From contig JAADEV010000145.1 of NCBI GenBank assembly GCA_013153295.1, forward strand, positions 1-5,251: 5,251 nt of DNA. Reading direction: 5' to 3'. The translations under genes were made by a program, and so were the position numbers. The DNA comes from Aquificota bacterium (GTDB taxonomy: Bacteria > Aquificota > Aquificia > Aquificales > Hydrogenothermaceae). Shown here in pieces: positions 1 through 5,251 of this stretch. The notes below the pieces were generated by a model. It saw only the letters and a program-made list of their open reading frames with translations, ran no database searches and was not told where the DNA came from. How positions within the stretch are numbered: the stretch's first letter is position 1; each line of letters begins with the position of its first letter.

Positions 1-13
1 CACCTTGTTGCAT
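1..13 (-). CDS. 5' end of an unidentified leftward gene (partial, cut by window edge)
   Basis: Read leftward, an ATG at 13-11 opens a frame beginning Met-Gln-Gln-Gly that runs out of the window after four codons. The start is supported by an excellent ribosome binding site (AGGAGGAG at 26-19) about 5 nt upstream and by a perfect TATAAT box at 48-43. The gene is divergent from the penicillin-binding protein gene. Four residues are too few to name a product, so no function is proposed. Confidence 0.6.
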
Positions 14-18
14 ACAAT

Positions 19-26
19 CTCCTCCT
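19..26 (-). promoter_or_regulatory. Strong Shine-Dalgarno of the leftward edge gene
   Basis: On the minus strand the bases read AGGAGGAG, almost the full complement of the 16S rRNA 3' end, 5 nt before an ATG at 13-11. It is the strongest ribosome binding site in the window and is the main reason for calling the edge gene. Confidence 0.65.
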
Positions 27-42
27 AAAAGTTTTGATAAAT

Positions 43-71
43 ATTATACTTTAACGGCTACTTTTAAAGCA
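43..71 (-). promoter_or_regulatory. Probable sigma-70 type promoter of the leftward edge gene
   Basis: On the minus strand a perfect TATAAT lies at 48-43. At the usual 17-nt spacing the -35 position (71-66) reads TGCTTT, a poor match to TTGACA. Transcription would start near 36, giving a leader of roughly 20-25 nt that contains the ribosome binding site. The -10 box is convincing by sequence and position; the -35 is not, so this promoter may need an activator or may be weak. Confidence 0.45.
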
Positions 72-111
72 GCAAAATTGGCGTATTTTATATTATTTGT
101 GCTTTGGCTGA

Positions 112-117
112 TAGAAT
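112..117 (+). promoter_or_regulatory. Candidate -10 box for the PBP-trpB unit
   Basis: TAGAAT matches TATAAT at five of six positions and lies 31 bp before the ATG of the PBP gene. No good -35 hexamer is found 16-18 bp upstream (the 17-bp position, 89-94, reads TATATT). The alternative pair TTGGCT (104-109) and TACATT (126-131) would start transcription almost on the ribosome binding site. The region is so AT-rich that chance matches are expected. Confidence 0.25.
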
Positions 118-136
118 ATTAATATTACATTAATAT
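118..136 (+). repeat. Two direct copies of ATTAATAT, 11 bp apart
   Basis: ATTAATAT occurs at 118-125 and again at 129-136, a start-to-start distance of 11 bp, about one helical turn. The first copy is also inside a 12-bp perfect palindrome, AATATTAATATT (115-126). It sits between the candidate -10 box and the ribosome binding site of the PBP gene, where a bound protein could block transcription. Low sequence complexity makes chance a serious alternative. Confidence 0.3.
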
Positions 137-148
137 GTAGAGGTTGTA

Positions 149-2434
149 ATGGTAAGGTTTTTTAAGTATATACTGTTTTTCTTGATATTTTTGGTTTTTG
201 TTGGTGTTTTAGCTGTAGGGGGTATACTGTATGTATACTCCAGAAATCTACCTGATGTTAGAAACCTTGAAAGATGGAAACCTGTTCAGGTATCAAAGGT
301 ATACGCATCTGACGGTAGTTTAATAACACAGTTTTTTATCCAAAGAAGGGTGTATGTAAGTATAGACAAAATACCTGACCACGTTAAAAACGCCTTTATA
401 TCTATAGAGGATAGAACCTTTTATTCTAACCCTGGTATAGATGTTGTTGGTATACTTAGGGCGGCTGTAAAAAACCTGTCTGCAGGGCGTATAGTAGCAG
501 GTGGTAGCACAATATCACAACAGCTTATAAAAAACCTGTTTTTAACCCCAGAAAGGAGTTTCCGCAGGAAGGTTAAAGAGGTCATTTTAGCTATAAAGCT
601 AAATCAGGTTTACCCAAAGGAAAAGATACTTGAGATGTATCTAAACCAGATATACCTTGGACACGGGGCTTACGGTGTTGAGGCGGCATCACAGGTCTAC
701 TTTGGTAAACACGTTTGGGAACTTAATGTGTGTGAGGCGGCTGTATTAGCAGGTTTACCTAAAGCCCCAAGCAGATACGACCCGTTTAAAAATATGGAAG
801 GGGCTTTAAACCGTAGAAATGCTGTTTTAAAGGCTATGGTTGAGGAAGGTTATATAGATATACATACAGCAAAGGAATGTTTCAAAAGCCCAATAGTCCT
901 TAAAGAACGGGACGAGGAAGAGGAGGATATAAACGATTACTTTACAGAGATGGTAAGGTTATGGTTTGTAAACAAGTTTGGTTCAGATGCTTTATACAAA
1001 GGTGGATATAAGATTTACACAACCATAGACAAAGACCTACTTAGGGATAGCCATTACATAATAAAAGACCACCTTGAGTATCTACAACAGCAGGTAGGCT
1101 TTCCAAAGCTAACTAAAGACGAAAAAAGGAAGTTTTTACAGTGGTATGAGAAACAGAAAGTAGAAAAGCTAAAGCCCGGCAGAATATACATAGCCTTAGT
1201 TGAAAGTAGAAGGGGAAACACAATTTACTTTAAGATTAAACATATAAGGGGCAGGGTTTCCTTCCAAGGTTCCCTAAGGTATGCAAGGAGGGGAACACCC
1301 TTTTATGTTAGATACCTTGGTGATGACAGGTTTGAGTTTATACCTTTCTTAGAGGCGGCGGCTGTATCCATAGAGCCGAAAACAGGGGCTATAAGGTCTT
1401 TAGTCGGTGGTTATGATTTTGGGAAAACAAAGTTTAACAGGGCAGTGCAGGGAAAAAGACAGCCGGGGTCTTCATTTAAGCCTTTTGTGTATACAACAGC
1501 TATAATGAAGGGCTACACACAGATAACACAGATAGAAGATGAACCGGTAGCCATATGGGACCCAACAAAAAATGAGGAGTGGGTTCCAAGGAACTACCAC
1601 GGTGAGTATAACGGGACTGTAATACTTAGGGAAGCCCTTGCAAGAAGTTTAAATGCCGCATCTGTAAACCTGTTTTTAGCCCTTGGGTATGACCCGGTTA
1701 TAAGCCTTGCAAGGCAAATGGGGATAAAGAGTAAACTGCCTAAAGTCCCTTCCCTTGTCCTTGGTAGTGCTGAGGTATCTCCCCTTGAGATGGCAGGGGC
1801 TTACAACACATTTGCAAATGGTGGTATACACTGTGAGCCTTACTTTGTGGAAAAAGTTGTAGACGCAAATGGAATGGTTGTATACCACCACACCCAAAAC
1901 TGTAAAAGAGTGATACCAGAAGGGGAAAATGCGGTTATGGTGGATATGCTACAGGCAGTTGTAAAAGAAGGAACAGGAAGGAGGGCTACAATCCTCGGTT
2001 TCCCTGTAGCTGGAAAAACAGGAACAACAAATGATTATACAGATGCTTGGTTTGCAGGTTTTTCCACAAACCTTACAACGGTTGTATGGGTTGGATACGA
2101 CTTTAAAAAAACAATCGGTAAAAAGATGACAGGTGCAAGAGCCGCCCTTCCAATATGGATAGATATAATGGCTACTGCCCATACAGATAAAGCGGTGGCA
2201 GATTTCCCTATGCCTTACAACACAATTTATGTGCCTATAGATATGGAAACACTTAAGGTAGCCAATGCAGAATGCTTAGAAAACTCCAAAGAGATACTTT
2301 TTATTAAAGGAACCCAACCTGATGAAGACTGTAGCGGTAATGAGATATACTTAAACGGAGAAAAACCTGAGGAAGAGGACAACTTTATACTGGATATGTT
2401 AGGGGAGGAAGATGGAATACAAACAGCCCAATAA
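149..2434 (+). CDS. mrcA: Bifunctional class A penicillin-binding protein (PBP1A family): peptidoglycan glycosyltransferase and DD-transpeptidase
   Basis: This 761-residue cell-wall enzyme polymerises lipid II into glycan strands and cross-links their peptides on the outer face of the cytoplasmic membrane. A short basic start (VRFFK) precedes one membrane anchor at about residues 8-29. The GT51 domain follows: EDRTF with catalytic Glu87, GGSTISQQ at 118-125, and a second Glu144 in RKVKE, 57 residues after the first, the same distance as Glu233/Glu290 of E. coli PBP1b. [12 protein letters not shown] begins at 160. An acidic linker (about 252-262) and an OB-like region (about 340-400) lead to the transpeptidase domain with SSFK (nucleophile Ser441, Lys444), SLN at 500-502 and KTGTT at 623-627. 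The C-terminal tail is acidic. The start is set by AGAGG at 139-143, 5 nt before ATG. Odd points: Asn94 stands where the family's EDxxFxxHxG motif has His, and the last 23 bp overlap trpB. The family is certain; the symbol is by PBP1A convention. Confidence 0.95.
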   Translation: MVRFFKYILFFLIFLVFVGVLAVGGILYVYSRNLPDVRNLERWKPVQVSKVYASDGSLITQFFIQRRVYVSIDKIPDHVKNAFISIEDRTFYSNPGIDVVGILRAAVKNLSAGRIVAGGSTISQQLIKNLFLTPERSFRRKVKEVILAIKLNQVYPKEKILEMYLNQIYLGHGAYGVEAASQVYFGKHVWELNVCEAAVLAGLPKAPSRYDPFKNMEGALNRRNAVLKAMVEEGYIDIHTAKECFKSPIVLKERDEEEEDINDYFTEMVRLWFVNKFGSDALYKGGYKIYTTIDKDLLRDSHYIIKDHLEYLQQQVGFPKLTKDEKRKFLQWYEKQKVEKLKPGRIYIALVESRRGNTIYFKIKHIRGRVSFQGSLRYARRGTPFYVRYLGDDRFEFIPFLEAAAVSIEPKTGAIRSLVGGYDFGKTKFNRAVQGKRQPGSSFKPFVYTTAIMKGYTQITQIEDEPVAIWDPTKNEEWVPRNYHGEYNGTVILREALARSLNAASVNLFLALGYDPVISLARQMGIKSKLPKVPSLVLGSAEVSPLEMAGAYNTFANGGIHCEPYFVEKVVDANGMVVYHHTQNCKRVIPEGENAVMVDMLQAVVKEGTGRRATILGFPVAGKTGTTNDYTDAWFAGFSTNLTTVVWVGYDFKKTIGKKMTGARAALPIWIDIMATAHTDKAVADFPMPYNTIYVPIDMETLKVANAECLENSKEILFIKGTQPDEDCSGNEIYLNGEKPEEEDNFILDMLGEEDGIQTAQ
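2401..2411 (+). promoter_or_regulatory. trpB ribosome binding site inside the PBP coding region
   Basis: AGGGGAGGAAG directly precedes the trpB ATG at 2412, with GGAGG ending 3 nt before it. The site lies within the last codons of the PBP gene. A ribosome finishing the PBP stop at 2432-2434 would be 20 bases past the trpB start, so re-initiation by a short backward shift is possible. This fixes the trpB start at 2412. Confidence 0.7.
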
Positions 2435-3656
2435 CAGAGGATACTACGGGGATTTTGGAGGTAAATTCTTACCTGAGACCCTTATACCAGCTTTAGAGGA
2501 GTTAGAGGAACAGTATCTAAAGATAAGAAACGACGGAGATTTCCAAAGGGAGCTTATATACTACCTACAGGAGTATGCAGGGAGACCTACAATACTGTAT
2601 TACGCCCATAGGTTAACAGAAGCGGTAGGGGGGGCAAAGATTTACCTTAAAAGGGAGGATTTACTCCACACAGGTGCCCATAAGATAAACAACACCCTTG
2701 GACAGGTATTACTTACAAAGAGGCTGGGAAAGGAAAGGATAATAGCAGAAACAGGTGCAGGACAACACGGGGTATCAACTGCCACAGCGGCATCACTATT
2801 TGGCTTAAAGTGTGTAGTTTATATGGGGGAAGAAGATGCCCAAAGGCAGGCTTTAAATGTGTTTAGAATGAGGCTACTTGGGGCAGAGGTAAGGATAGTA
2901 AAGGCAGGTAGTAGAACACTAAAAGACGCTGTAAACGAGGCTTTAAGGGACTGGGTAGAGAATGTAAGAAACACCCATTATGTTATAGGTTCAGCGTTAG
3001 GTCCCCACCCATTCCCTATGATTGTAAGGGATTTCCAATCTATTATAGGAAAGGAAACAAAGGAGCAGATTATAGAGATAGAAGGTAGGCTACCTGATGT
3101 GGTTGTTGCCTGTGTAGGTGGAGGTAGTAATGCAATAGGTATATTTTACCCCTTTATACAGGACGAAGGTGTTAGGCTTGTTGGTGTTGAGGCTGGGGGC
3201 TATGGACTTGAGACAGGTATGCACGCCGCCAGTATAAACGGCGGTTCTGTAGGTGTGCTACACGGTATGAAATCCTACTTCCTACAAGATGAGTGGGGAC
3301 AGATAGAGGCTACACACTCTATATCTGCAGGGCTTGATTATCCGGGGGTCGGTCCTGAACACGCCCACTTACAGGAGATAGGGAGGGCTGAGTATATAAC
3401 AGCTACAGATGAAGAAGCCCTTGAAGGTTTTATGCTACTTTCCCGTGCAGAGGGTATAATACCTGCCCTTGAAAGTTCCCACGCAGTTATAAAAGGTGTG
3501 GAAATAGCAAGGGAGTTAGGCAAGGACAGTATAGTGGTAATTAACCTGTCAGGTAGAGGGGATAAAGATGTCCAGCAGGTAAAAAACTTCTTAGATACAA
3601 ATCCGCAACTTTTGGAGAAGTTAGAAAACAAGCTGAAAAAAGATTACAAACTGTAA
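2412..3656 (+). CDS. trpB: Tryptophan synthase beta chain (TrpB1 type)
   Basis: This PLP enzyme of the cytoplasm condenses indole with L-serine to give tryptophan, normally in an alpha2-beta2 complex with TrpA. At 414 residues it is slightly longer than the roughly 400 usual for the family. The start [14 protein letters not shown] (11-24) is typical of TrpB1. PLP lysine Lys91 is in HTGAHKINN. Catalytic Glu113 is in AETGAGQHG. The phosphate-binding loop GGGSN is at 236-240. Asp309 ([11 protein letters not shown]), Glu354 (PALESSHA) and Ser380 (LSGRGDKD) match the Salmonella residues Asp305, Glu350 and Ser377. All key residues are intact, so the enzyme should be active. It overlaps the PBP gene by 23 bp and has its own strong ribosome binding site. 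No trpA or other trp gene is next to it, and no leader peptide or attenuator is visible; expression probably follows the PBP promoter. The N-terminus argues against TrpB2. Confidence 0.97.
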   Translation: MEYKQPNNRGYYGDFGGKFLPETLIPALEELEEQYLKIRNDGDFQRELIYYLQEYAGRPTILYYAHRLTEAVGGAKIYLKREDLLHTGAHKINNTLGQVLLTKRLGKERIIAETGAGQHGVSTATAASLFGLKCVVYMGEEDAQRQALNVFRMRLLGAEVRIVKAGSRTLKDAVNEALRDWVENVRNTHYVIGSALGPHPFPMIVRDFQSIIGKETKEQIIEIEGRLPDVVVACVGGGSNAIGIFYPFIQDEGVRLVGVEAGGYGLETGMHAASINGGSVGVLHGMKSYFLQDEWGQIEATHSISAGLDYPGVGPEHAHLQEIGRAEYITATDEEALEGFMLLSRAEGIIPALESSHAVIKGVEIARELGKDSIVVINLSGRGDKDVQQVKNFLDTNPQLLEKLENKLKKDYKL

Positions 3657-3681
3657 AAGGGGGCTTGCTACCACCCCCTTT
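3656..3681. terminator. Hairpin terminator shared by convergent trpB and the AhpD-like gene
   Basis: AAAGGGGG (3656-3663) pairs perfectly with CCCCCTTT (3674-3681) around a 10-nt loop. The stem starts at the last base of the trpB stop and ends 13 nt beyond the leftward gene's stop at 3695. In either direction only three or four T residues follow the GC stem, so the T-tract is short. Its symmetry and its place between converging genes suggest bidirectional use. Confidence 0.7.
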
Positions 3682-3694
3682 GCCTACAATTAAA

Positions 3695-4225
3695 CTACTT
3701 CCCTAATCCAAAAACATTTGAAAGGGTGTTTATATAGTTAAAATAACCGGCTATTGTTACTGCCTCAAGTAGTTGGCTAACAGTCCACCCCATATTAAGT
3801 ATCCTGTCTATCTCCTCTTTTGTTATTTTATAGTTGTCCTTCCTTGAAGCCCTTACGGCAAACCTTAAAAGTTCCTTTTCCTTTTCCGGCAGGTCTAAAC
3901 TGTCTATACCTTGTAAAGTTTTTTCTATCTCTTCCTCACTCATACCAAGCATTTTTGCAATATTCTTATGGACATCAACACACATAGGGCAGTTGTTCTC
4001 AAGTGAGACAAGTAAAGCTATCCTTTCTTTAATGTGGTAAGGGAGTTCTGTTTCTTTCAGAAGTAAGGTTTTTACACAGTTGTCTGTCATAAAGTAAATA
4101 TCCTTCCTGATAGCCAGCAGTTGGAAGATTTCCCCTAATTTTCCTGTTTTCTTTAGTATCTCCTTTGCCAGTTCTTGGATTTCTGGGTCCATCTCTTCCA
4201 GTTCAGGTAGTTTAATATAAGCCAT
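3695..4225 (-). CDS. AhpD-like / carboxymuconolactone decarboxylase family protein, probable peroxidase-related enzyme
   Basis: The 176-residue, all-helical protein carries the redox centre of the AhpD family. Glu67, Cys79, Cys82 and His86 have the same spacing as Glu118, Cys130, Cys133 and His137 of Mycobacterium tuberculosis AhpD. The residue matching AhpD His132 is Met81, so the proton relay is incomplete. The C-terminal part (YFNYINTLSNVFGLG, 161-175) resembles the peroxidase-related subgroup. Cys50 is an additional cysteine. No signal peptide or membrane segment is seen, so a cytoplasmic role in reducing peroxides or exchanging disulfides is likely; decarboxylase activity is not implied. 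The ATG is set by AGGAAGG at 4238-4232, 6 nt upstream. It starts 20 bp after the motE-like stop on the same strand and is probably the last gene of that operon. Physiological substrate and electron donor are unknown. Confidence 0.85.
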   Translation of the reverse strand: MAYIKLPELEEMDPEIQELAKEILKKTGKLGEIFQLLAIRKDIYFMTDNCVKTLLLKETELPYHIKERIALLVSLENNCPMCVDVHKNIAKMLGMSEEEIEKTLQGIDSLDLPEKEKELLRFAVRASRKDNYKITKEEIDRILNMGWTVSQLLEAVTIAGYFNYINTLSNVFGLGK

Positions 4226-4245
4226 TTTTAGCCTTCCTAAAGCCT

Positions 4246-4749
4246 TTATTTTTCCTGTTCTTTTTTCCTTAGTTTTGTTAAAACCCTTACTATCTTATCT
4301 GCCATTTTAGGGTCTACATAATCAAGTAGTATACCAGCTTTACTTTCTTTCATATTGTATATGATGTATGCCGCCTCTGTAGGGTCTTCCATCTTTGATA
4401 TTCTTTCCGCCGCCAACTCAGGGTCTTCATCAACAGCTTTCTCAAATACCTTTGCCAGCTTTTTGTATCTTTCCGATTTTATCTTTTTCTCTAACTCTTC
4501 CAGCCTTTTCCTTTCCTTTTCAAGCCTTTCCCTTTCCTCCCTTATTTGGGCAAGTATTTTTTGGTTTTTTTGTATAAGGGCTTTTACCTCTTCCCTTAGT
4601 TTTTCAAGTCTTTTTATTTCTTTCTGTATTTCAGATTTTGCAGGGGATTGGTTTTGGGCGTAGGAGACATAAAAAAATATGATAGTCAAACTAACGATTG
4701 CGGTTGTAAAACTCATCTGCAAGCTGGTTTTCCCTGTTAATCTCTTCAA
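4246..4749 (-). CDS. motE: MotE-like flagellar protein: signal/anchor segment, coiled coil, MgtE-N-like domain
   Basis: The product has up to 167 residues. A hydrophobic segment (about 14-29, ending VSYA-QN) looks like a signal peptide or membrane anchor. A Lys/Glu-rich coiled coil follows (about 38-96), then a C-terminal helical domain (about 97-160; DPELAAERISKM, DPTEAAYIIYNM, YVDPKMADKIVRVL) of repeated DP..AA..I units, as in the MgtE N-terminal domain and MotE. MotE is known in Sinorhizobium as a periplasmic chaperone of the motor protein MotC; the role here is inferred, mainly because the gene directly follows fliJ, a common pairing. The start is uncertain. The longest reading begins with TTG at 4749 and gives a basic signal-peptide n-region (Lys2, Arg3, Lys7), but its AAGGA abuts the codon. 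TTG at 4722 has AGGGA 8 nt upstream. ATG at 4716 has only that site 14 nt away. All versions overlap fliJ. Confidence 0.7.
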   Translation of the reverse strand: MKRLTGKTSLQMSFTTAIVSLTIIFFYVSYAQNQSPAKSEIQKEIKRLEKLREEVKALIQKNQKILAQIREERERLEKERKRLEELEKKIKSERYKKLAKVFEKAVDEDPELAAERISKMEDPTEAAYIIYNMKESKAGILLDYVDPKMADKIVRVLTKLRKKEQEK

Positions 4750-5092
4750 TCCTTTTCTCTGTTTCTAACCTTTTTATGTATGTTTCAACTGCCTTTTTTT
4801 CGGCATTTTTTTCCCTTATTATTATCCTTATTTTTTCAGCTTCACTGTCAAGCTGTTTTATCTGGTCTTCTATACTGTCTATCTGCTTTAGTAGTTCAAC
4901 CATATAAAGCATTTTAGTCTGAACAGATAGAATATCCCCACCCTCAGCGTTATTTAAATGGTTGTATTCCTGTTGTAAGGCTTCTTTCTTTTGTAGAAGG
5001 GCGGAAATCCGCCCCTGTATCTCTGATAGTTTCTTCTGCTGTTGCTTTATCTCGTAATCAACCTTTTTTATAAGCCCACTAAGTTTTTTCAT
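4691..5092 (-). CDS. fliJ: FliJ-type flagellar export coiled-coil protein
   Basis: This 133-residue, cytoplasmic, almost wholly helical protein has long heptad-like runs of Lys, Glu, Gln and Leu and no membrane segment. Its start (MKKLSGLIKKVDYEI) and end (ENQLADEFYNR) resemble FliJ, the soluble component that links the export ATPase FliI to FlhA in the flagellar type III export apparatus. It is a little shorter than the usual 140-150 residues. The start at 5092 has AAAGGG (5102-5097) 4 nt upstream. The 3' end overlaps the motE-like gene by 26-59 bp depending on that gene's start, so translation is probably coupled. The usual upstream neighbour, fliI, is absent: the preceding gene is a cytochrome. 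Sequence conservation in FliJ is low, so the call rests on length, coiled coil, terminal motifs and the motE-like partner. Confidence 0.75.
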   Translation of the reverse strand: MKKLSGLIKKVDYEIKQQQKKLSEIQGRISALLQKKEALQQEYNHLNNAEGGDILSVQTKMLYMVELLKQIDSIEDQIKQLDSEAEKIRIIIREKNAEKKAVETYIKRLETEKRIEEINRENQLADEFYNRNR

Positions 5093-5114
5093 TTAACCCT
5101 TTTCACAAAAGCTG

Positions 5115-5142
5115 AATATATAGTTATGCTAACACCCTACAA
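5115..5142 (-). promoter_or_regulatory. Weak candidate promoter for fliJ
   Basis: On the minus strand TTGTAG (5142-5137) and TATATT (5120-5115) are separated by 16 nt, with transcription starting near 5108, just before the fliJ ribosome binding site. The -10 box is good and the -35 matches only its TTG. It lies in the 67-bp gap after the cytochrome gene, which is the only place an operon promoter could be unless fliJ is read through from upstream. Confidence 0.3.
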
Positions 5143-5160
5143 TTTTACTATAAAGATTGT
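5139..5160 (-). repeat. AT-rich inverted repeat at the cytochrome stop codon
   Basis: ACAATTTTA (5139-5147) and TAAA-G-ATTGT (5151-5160) can form a 9-bp stem with one bulged base and a 3-nt loop. The dyad reaches into the cytochrome stop codon. It has only two G-C pairs and no following T-run, so it is a poor terminator; it could be a protein-binding dyad overlapping the candidate fliJ -35, or chance. Confidence 0.3.
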
Positions 5161-5251
5161 TAATCATCTCCATTTGGACCGTTATGGCAGTCATAACAAC
5201 CTATCTGCGAACCTGCTAAAAATGTTTTTACTCCCCATTCTGTATAAAATG
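5160..5251 (-). CDS. 3' end of a c-type cytochrome gene (partial, cut by window edge)
   Basis: Read leftward from the right edge, an open frame of about 30 codons ends at TAA (5162-5160). It contains WGVKTFLAGSQIG followed by CYDCH (Cys at 5198-5196 and 5189-5187, His at 5186-5184) and a short tail NGPNGDD. CxxCH is the covalent heme c attachment motif. A heme site only seven residues before the C-terminus, followed by NGP, is common in multiheme cytochromes; single-heme types usually have it nearer the N-terminus. The product would act outside the cytoplasmic membrane in electron transfer. Number of hemes, signal peptide and exact family lie outside the window. It ends 67 bp before fliJ on the same strand. 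Codons look native. A chance CxxCH in a short frame is the main alternative, but the frame stays open to the edge and reads as plausible protein. Confidence 0.7.
   Translation of the reverse strand, partial: FYTEWGVKTFLAGSQIGCYDCHNGPNGDD

Noticed and set aside
1676..2182. Two leftward open frames (1676-1897 and 1949-2182) inside the PBP gene
   Set aside because: Both lie opposite the transpeptidase domain, where the forward frame has intact catalytic motifs, and their products are Cys-rich and unlike any protein I recognise.
149..2434. A possible frameshift or read-through extending the PBP into trpB
   Set aside because: The PBP frame ends in a normal TAA at 2432-2434 after an acidic tail, and trpB begins in another frame with its own ribosome binding site; this is an ordinary overlap.
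3338..3631. A 97-codon leftward open frame opposite the 3' part of trpB
   Set aside because: The forward strand encodes conserved TrpB residues throughout; the antisense product shows no recognisable domain.
2412..3656. The possibility that trpB is the TrpB2 type, suggested by the missing trpA neighbour
   Set aside because: Length (414), the [14 protein letters not shown] start and the HTGAHKINN context fit TrpB1; TrpB2 has a distinct, longer N-terminal region.
3834..4040. A 68-codon rightward open frame opposite the AhpD-like gene
   Set aside because: It covers the conserved CxxC-H region of the leftward gene, and its Ser/Phe-rich product is typical of an antisense shadow.
4246..4560. Reading the motE-like gene as a magnesium transporter because of its MgtE-N-like repeats
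   Set aside because: There are no CBS domains and no transporter membrane domain; a single N-terminal hydrophobic segment plus coiled coil beside fliJ fits MotE-type proteins.
4355..4663. A 102-codon rightward open frame opposite the motE-like gene
   Set aside because: It is the antisense of Lys/Glu-rich coiled-coil codons, which gives a Ser/Phe/Leu low-complexity product; no ribosome binding site or family resemblance. The 60-codon frame at 4395-4577 is rejected for the same reason.
1..5251. Mobile element, CRISPR, tRNA or rRNA content
   Set aside because: Reading both strands I saw no transposase, regular spaced repeats, terminal inverted repeats, or clover-leaf or rRNA-like segments; the gaps between genes are all under 140 bp.

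Overview
The window looks like the core genome of a flagellated, thermophilic-type bacterium, most likely Aquificota and perhaps the Hydrogenothermaceae. This is an inference, not a database match. It rests on the AT-rich composition with ATA and AGG/AGA codons everywhere, purine-rich coding strands, tryptophan synthase beta (TrpB1 type) without an adjacent trpA, flagellar genes outside any large flagellar cluster, and a c-type cytochrome next door. There is no sign of a transposon, phage, CRISPR array or RNA gene.

Layout. At the left edge only the first codons of a leftward gene are present, with a very strong ribosome binding site and a perfect TATAAT box. A 135-bp divergent intergenic region separates it from a rightward pair: a bifunctional class A penicillin-binding protein (149-2434) and trpB (2412-3656). 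The two overlap by 23 bp, so trpB is probably translated by coupling to the PBP gene. A GC-rich hairpin at 3656-3681 lies between the converging transcription units and can serve both.

The right part is a leftward group, read from right to left: the 3' end of a cytochrome c gene (heme motif CYDCH near the C-terminus, stop at 5160), fliJ (4691-5092), an overlapping motE-like gene (4246-4749 or a shorter version), and an AhpD-like carboxymuconolactone decarboxylase family gene (3695-4225) 20 bp downstream. The last three are packed tightly enough to be one operon.

How the genes work together. The PBP polymerises and cross-links peptidoglycan. TrpB makes tryptophan from indole and serine and has no evident functional link to the PBP. 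FliJ and the MotE-like protein belong to flagellar export and motor assembly. The AhpD-like protein carries a complete CxxC-H redox centre with the supporting glutamate and may be a small peroxidase or disulfide reductase co-expressed with them. I do not see a novel multi-gene system. The points most worth a second look are the unlisted cytochrome fragment, the PBP-trpB overlap, the changed residue in the glycosyltransferase motif, and the redox gene in the flagellar operon.
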